In this document: in pieces, positions 63,525 through 64,000 of the stretch | Numbering within the stretch: the first letter of the stretch is position 1 | Layout: each line of letters opens with the position of its first letter | Assembly: GCF_005795905.1 (NCBI RefSeq) | Contig: NZ_VAWE01000001.1 | Span: 930,001 to 994,000, forward strand | From: Streptomyces marianii | Lineage (GTDB): Bacteria > Actinomycetota > Actinomycetes > Streptomycetales > Streptomycetaceae | DNA: 64,000 nucleotides | Direction of reading: 5' to 3' | The notes under the pieces: generated by a model | What the model saw: only the letters and a program-made list of their open reading frames with translations | Told to the model about the DNA's origin: nothing | The model's database searches: none | Program-made: the position numbers and the translations under genes

Positions 63525-63991
63525 GTGACGCGCCTCACCTGCTGATCGCTGACGTGGCCCAAGTCCTGCTCCGCTCGAACGGCGCAGCCCTGTGCGTACG
63601 TCGCAAACCGGAGGCGGCCCTCGCACCGGGACAACTCACCGTCGTTGGTGGCCATCTGGAAGCCGGTGAACCGCTCGACCACGCCGCGCGGCGCGAAGCG
63701 GAAGAAGAGACGGGGGTCCGCATCAGCGCCGAGCAACAGGAGTTCTGCGGCCTCATTCACCACCACGACTCCGGCGACGGCCCGGACCGGATCACCGCCG
63801 TCTTCGTCGCCCAGTCCTGGGCGGGCGAGCTGCACAACGCCGAGCCGGATAAGCACGAGGGCTTGTTCTGGGTGTCGATGGAGAAGCCCCCGCCGGACTG
63901 CCACCCGTACACCACCGCCATCTTCCACATGATCACCCACGGCCCGTCCTACCGGGCTCTGAACTGGCCGACGCAGGGAGGAAGCGAGTGA
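63521..63991 (+). CDS. NUDIX hydrolase
   Basis: This 156-residue NUDIX protein has a complete box GGHLEAGEPLDHAARREAEE-ETGV. It starts in a GTGA-type overlap with the kinase gene. It is the third NUDIX gene of the region. Substrates of such enzymes include nucleoside triphosphates, sugar nucleotides and oxidised or modified nucleotides, which fits a deazapurine nucleotide pathway. Confidence 0.85.
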   Translation: MSDAPHLLIADVAQVLLRSNGAALCVRRKPEAALAPGQLTVVGGHLEAGEPLDHAARREAEEETGVRISAEQQEFCGLIHHHDSGDGPDRITAVFVAQSWAGELHNAEPDKHEGLFWVSMEKPPPDCHPYTTAIFHMITHGPSYRALNWPTQGGSE

Positions 63992-64000
63992 AGCGATTCT
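63988..64000 (+). CDS. Next operon gene, cut by the window edge
   Basis: GTG at 63988 overlaps the NUDIX stop (GTGA) and follows AGGGAGGAAGCGA, a good ribosome-binding site. Only four codons (Val-Lys-Arg-Phe) are visible, so the product cannot be named. Confidence 0.5.

Overview
The window is high-GC actinomycete DNA, almost certainly from a Streptomyces. The signs are very strong G/C at third codon positions, many GTG starts, ATGA and GTGA gene overlaps, two complete conservons (CvnA-D sets), a Streptomyces-type graspetide locus (tgmA/tgmB), and families such as DUF6415, DUF6624 and DUF6082. Product names come from motif recognition only; no database search was run.

Layout. 0-1.7 kb: a secreted protein cut by the window edge, degraded insertion-sequence and accessory remnants, and a tRNA-Pro(GGG). 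1.8-5.1 kb: a split transketolase convergent with tgmB/tgmA, and behind tgmA a 41-bp-period array of inverted repeats that looks like an operator array. 5.2-15 kb: mostly ordinary chromosome, with an acyl-CoA dehydrogenase-like gene lacking the catalytic glutamate at both usual positions, a first conservon with a GAF-domain gene, and an MFS exporter. 14.8-19.9 kb: an IS1182-type element that may carry a flavin reductase, then an IS3-type element damaged by an IS30 fragment and an intact IS630 element. 20-28.6 kb: a three-subunit molybdenum hydroxylase operon, recombinase and IS701 remnants, and a secreted beta-helix protein. 29.3-36 kb: an IS graveyard around a collagen-like secreted protein. 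36.2-43.3 kb: a large serine recombinase, a phosphotransferase-like kinase, two helix-turn-helix regulators, a GHKL ATPase and a TrmO-like protein.

43.4-64 kb: a long plus-strand gene train, largely translationally coupled. It begins with DUF6415, a small membrane protein and a second conservon followed by a CYP157-like/CYP154-like P450 pair and a LuxR-type gene. It continues with a GNAT-like gene, DUF6624 and DUF6082. The third part is a metabolic block: QueD, QueE, a FolE (GTP cyclohydrolase I) fused to a queuine-transglycosylase/DpdA-like domain, a nucleoside-phosphorylase-like protein, a thymidylate-kinase-like protein, DUF2797, a methyltransferase, three NUDIX proteins, a CYTH-like protein with an ExExK motif, a 47-residue peptide gene and an APH-fold kinase. 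An IS110 element interrupts it and the block runs off the right edge.

How it may work (inference). The FolE domain would make dihydroneopterin triphosphate from GTP. QueD would convert it to carboxytetrahydropterin, and QueE to 7-carboxy-7-deazaguanine. No QueC or complete tRNA queuosine pathway is visible. The transglycosylase-like and phosphorylase-like proteins would then handle a 7-deazaguanine base or nucleoside, and the kinase, NUDIX, methyltransferase and CYTH proteins would act on phosphorylated intermediates. This is the best candidate in the window for an undescribed system, possibly a deazapurine nucleoside natural product or nucleic-acid modification pathway. Several genes upstream of it carry apparent single-base frameshifts, which may be real decay or sequence errors.
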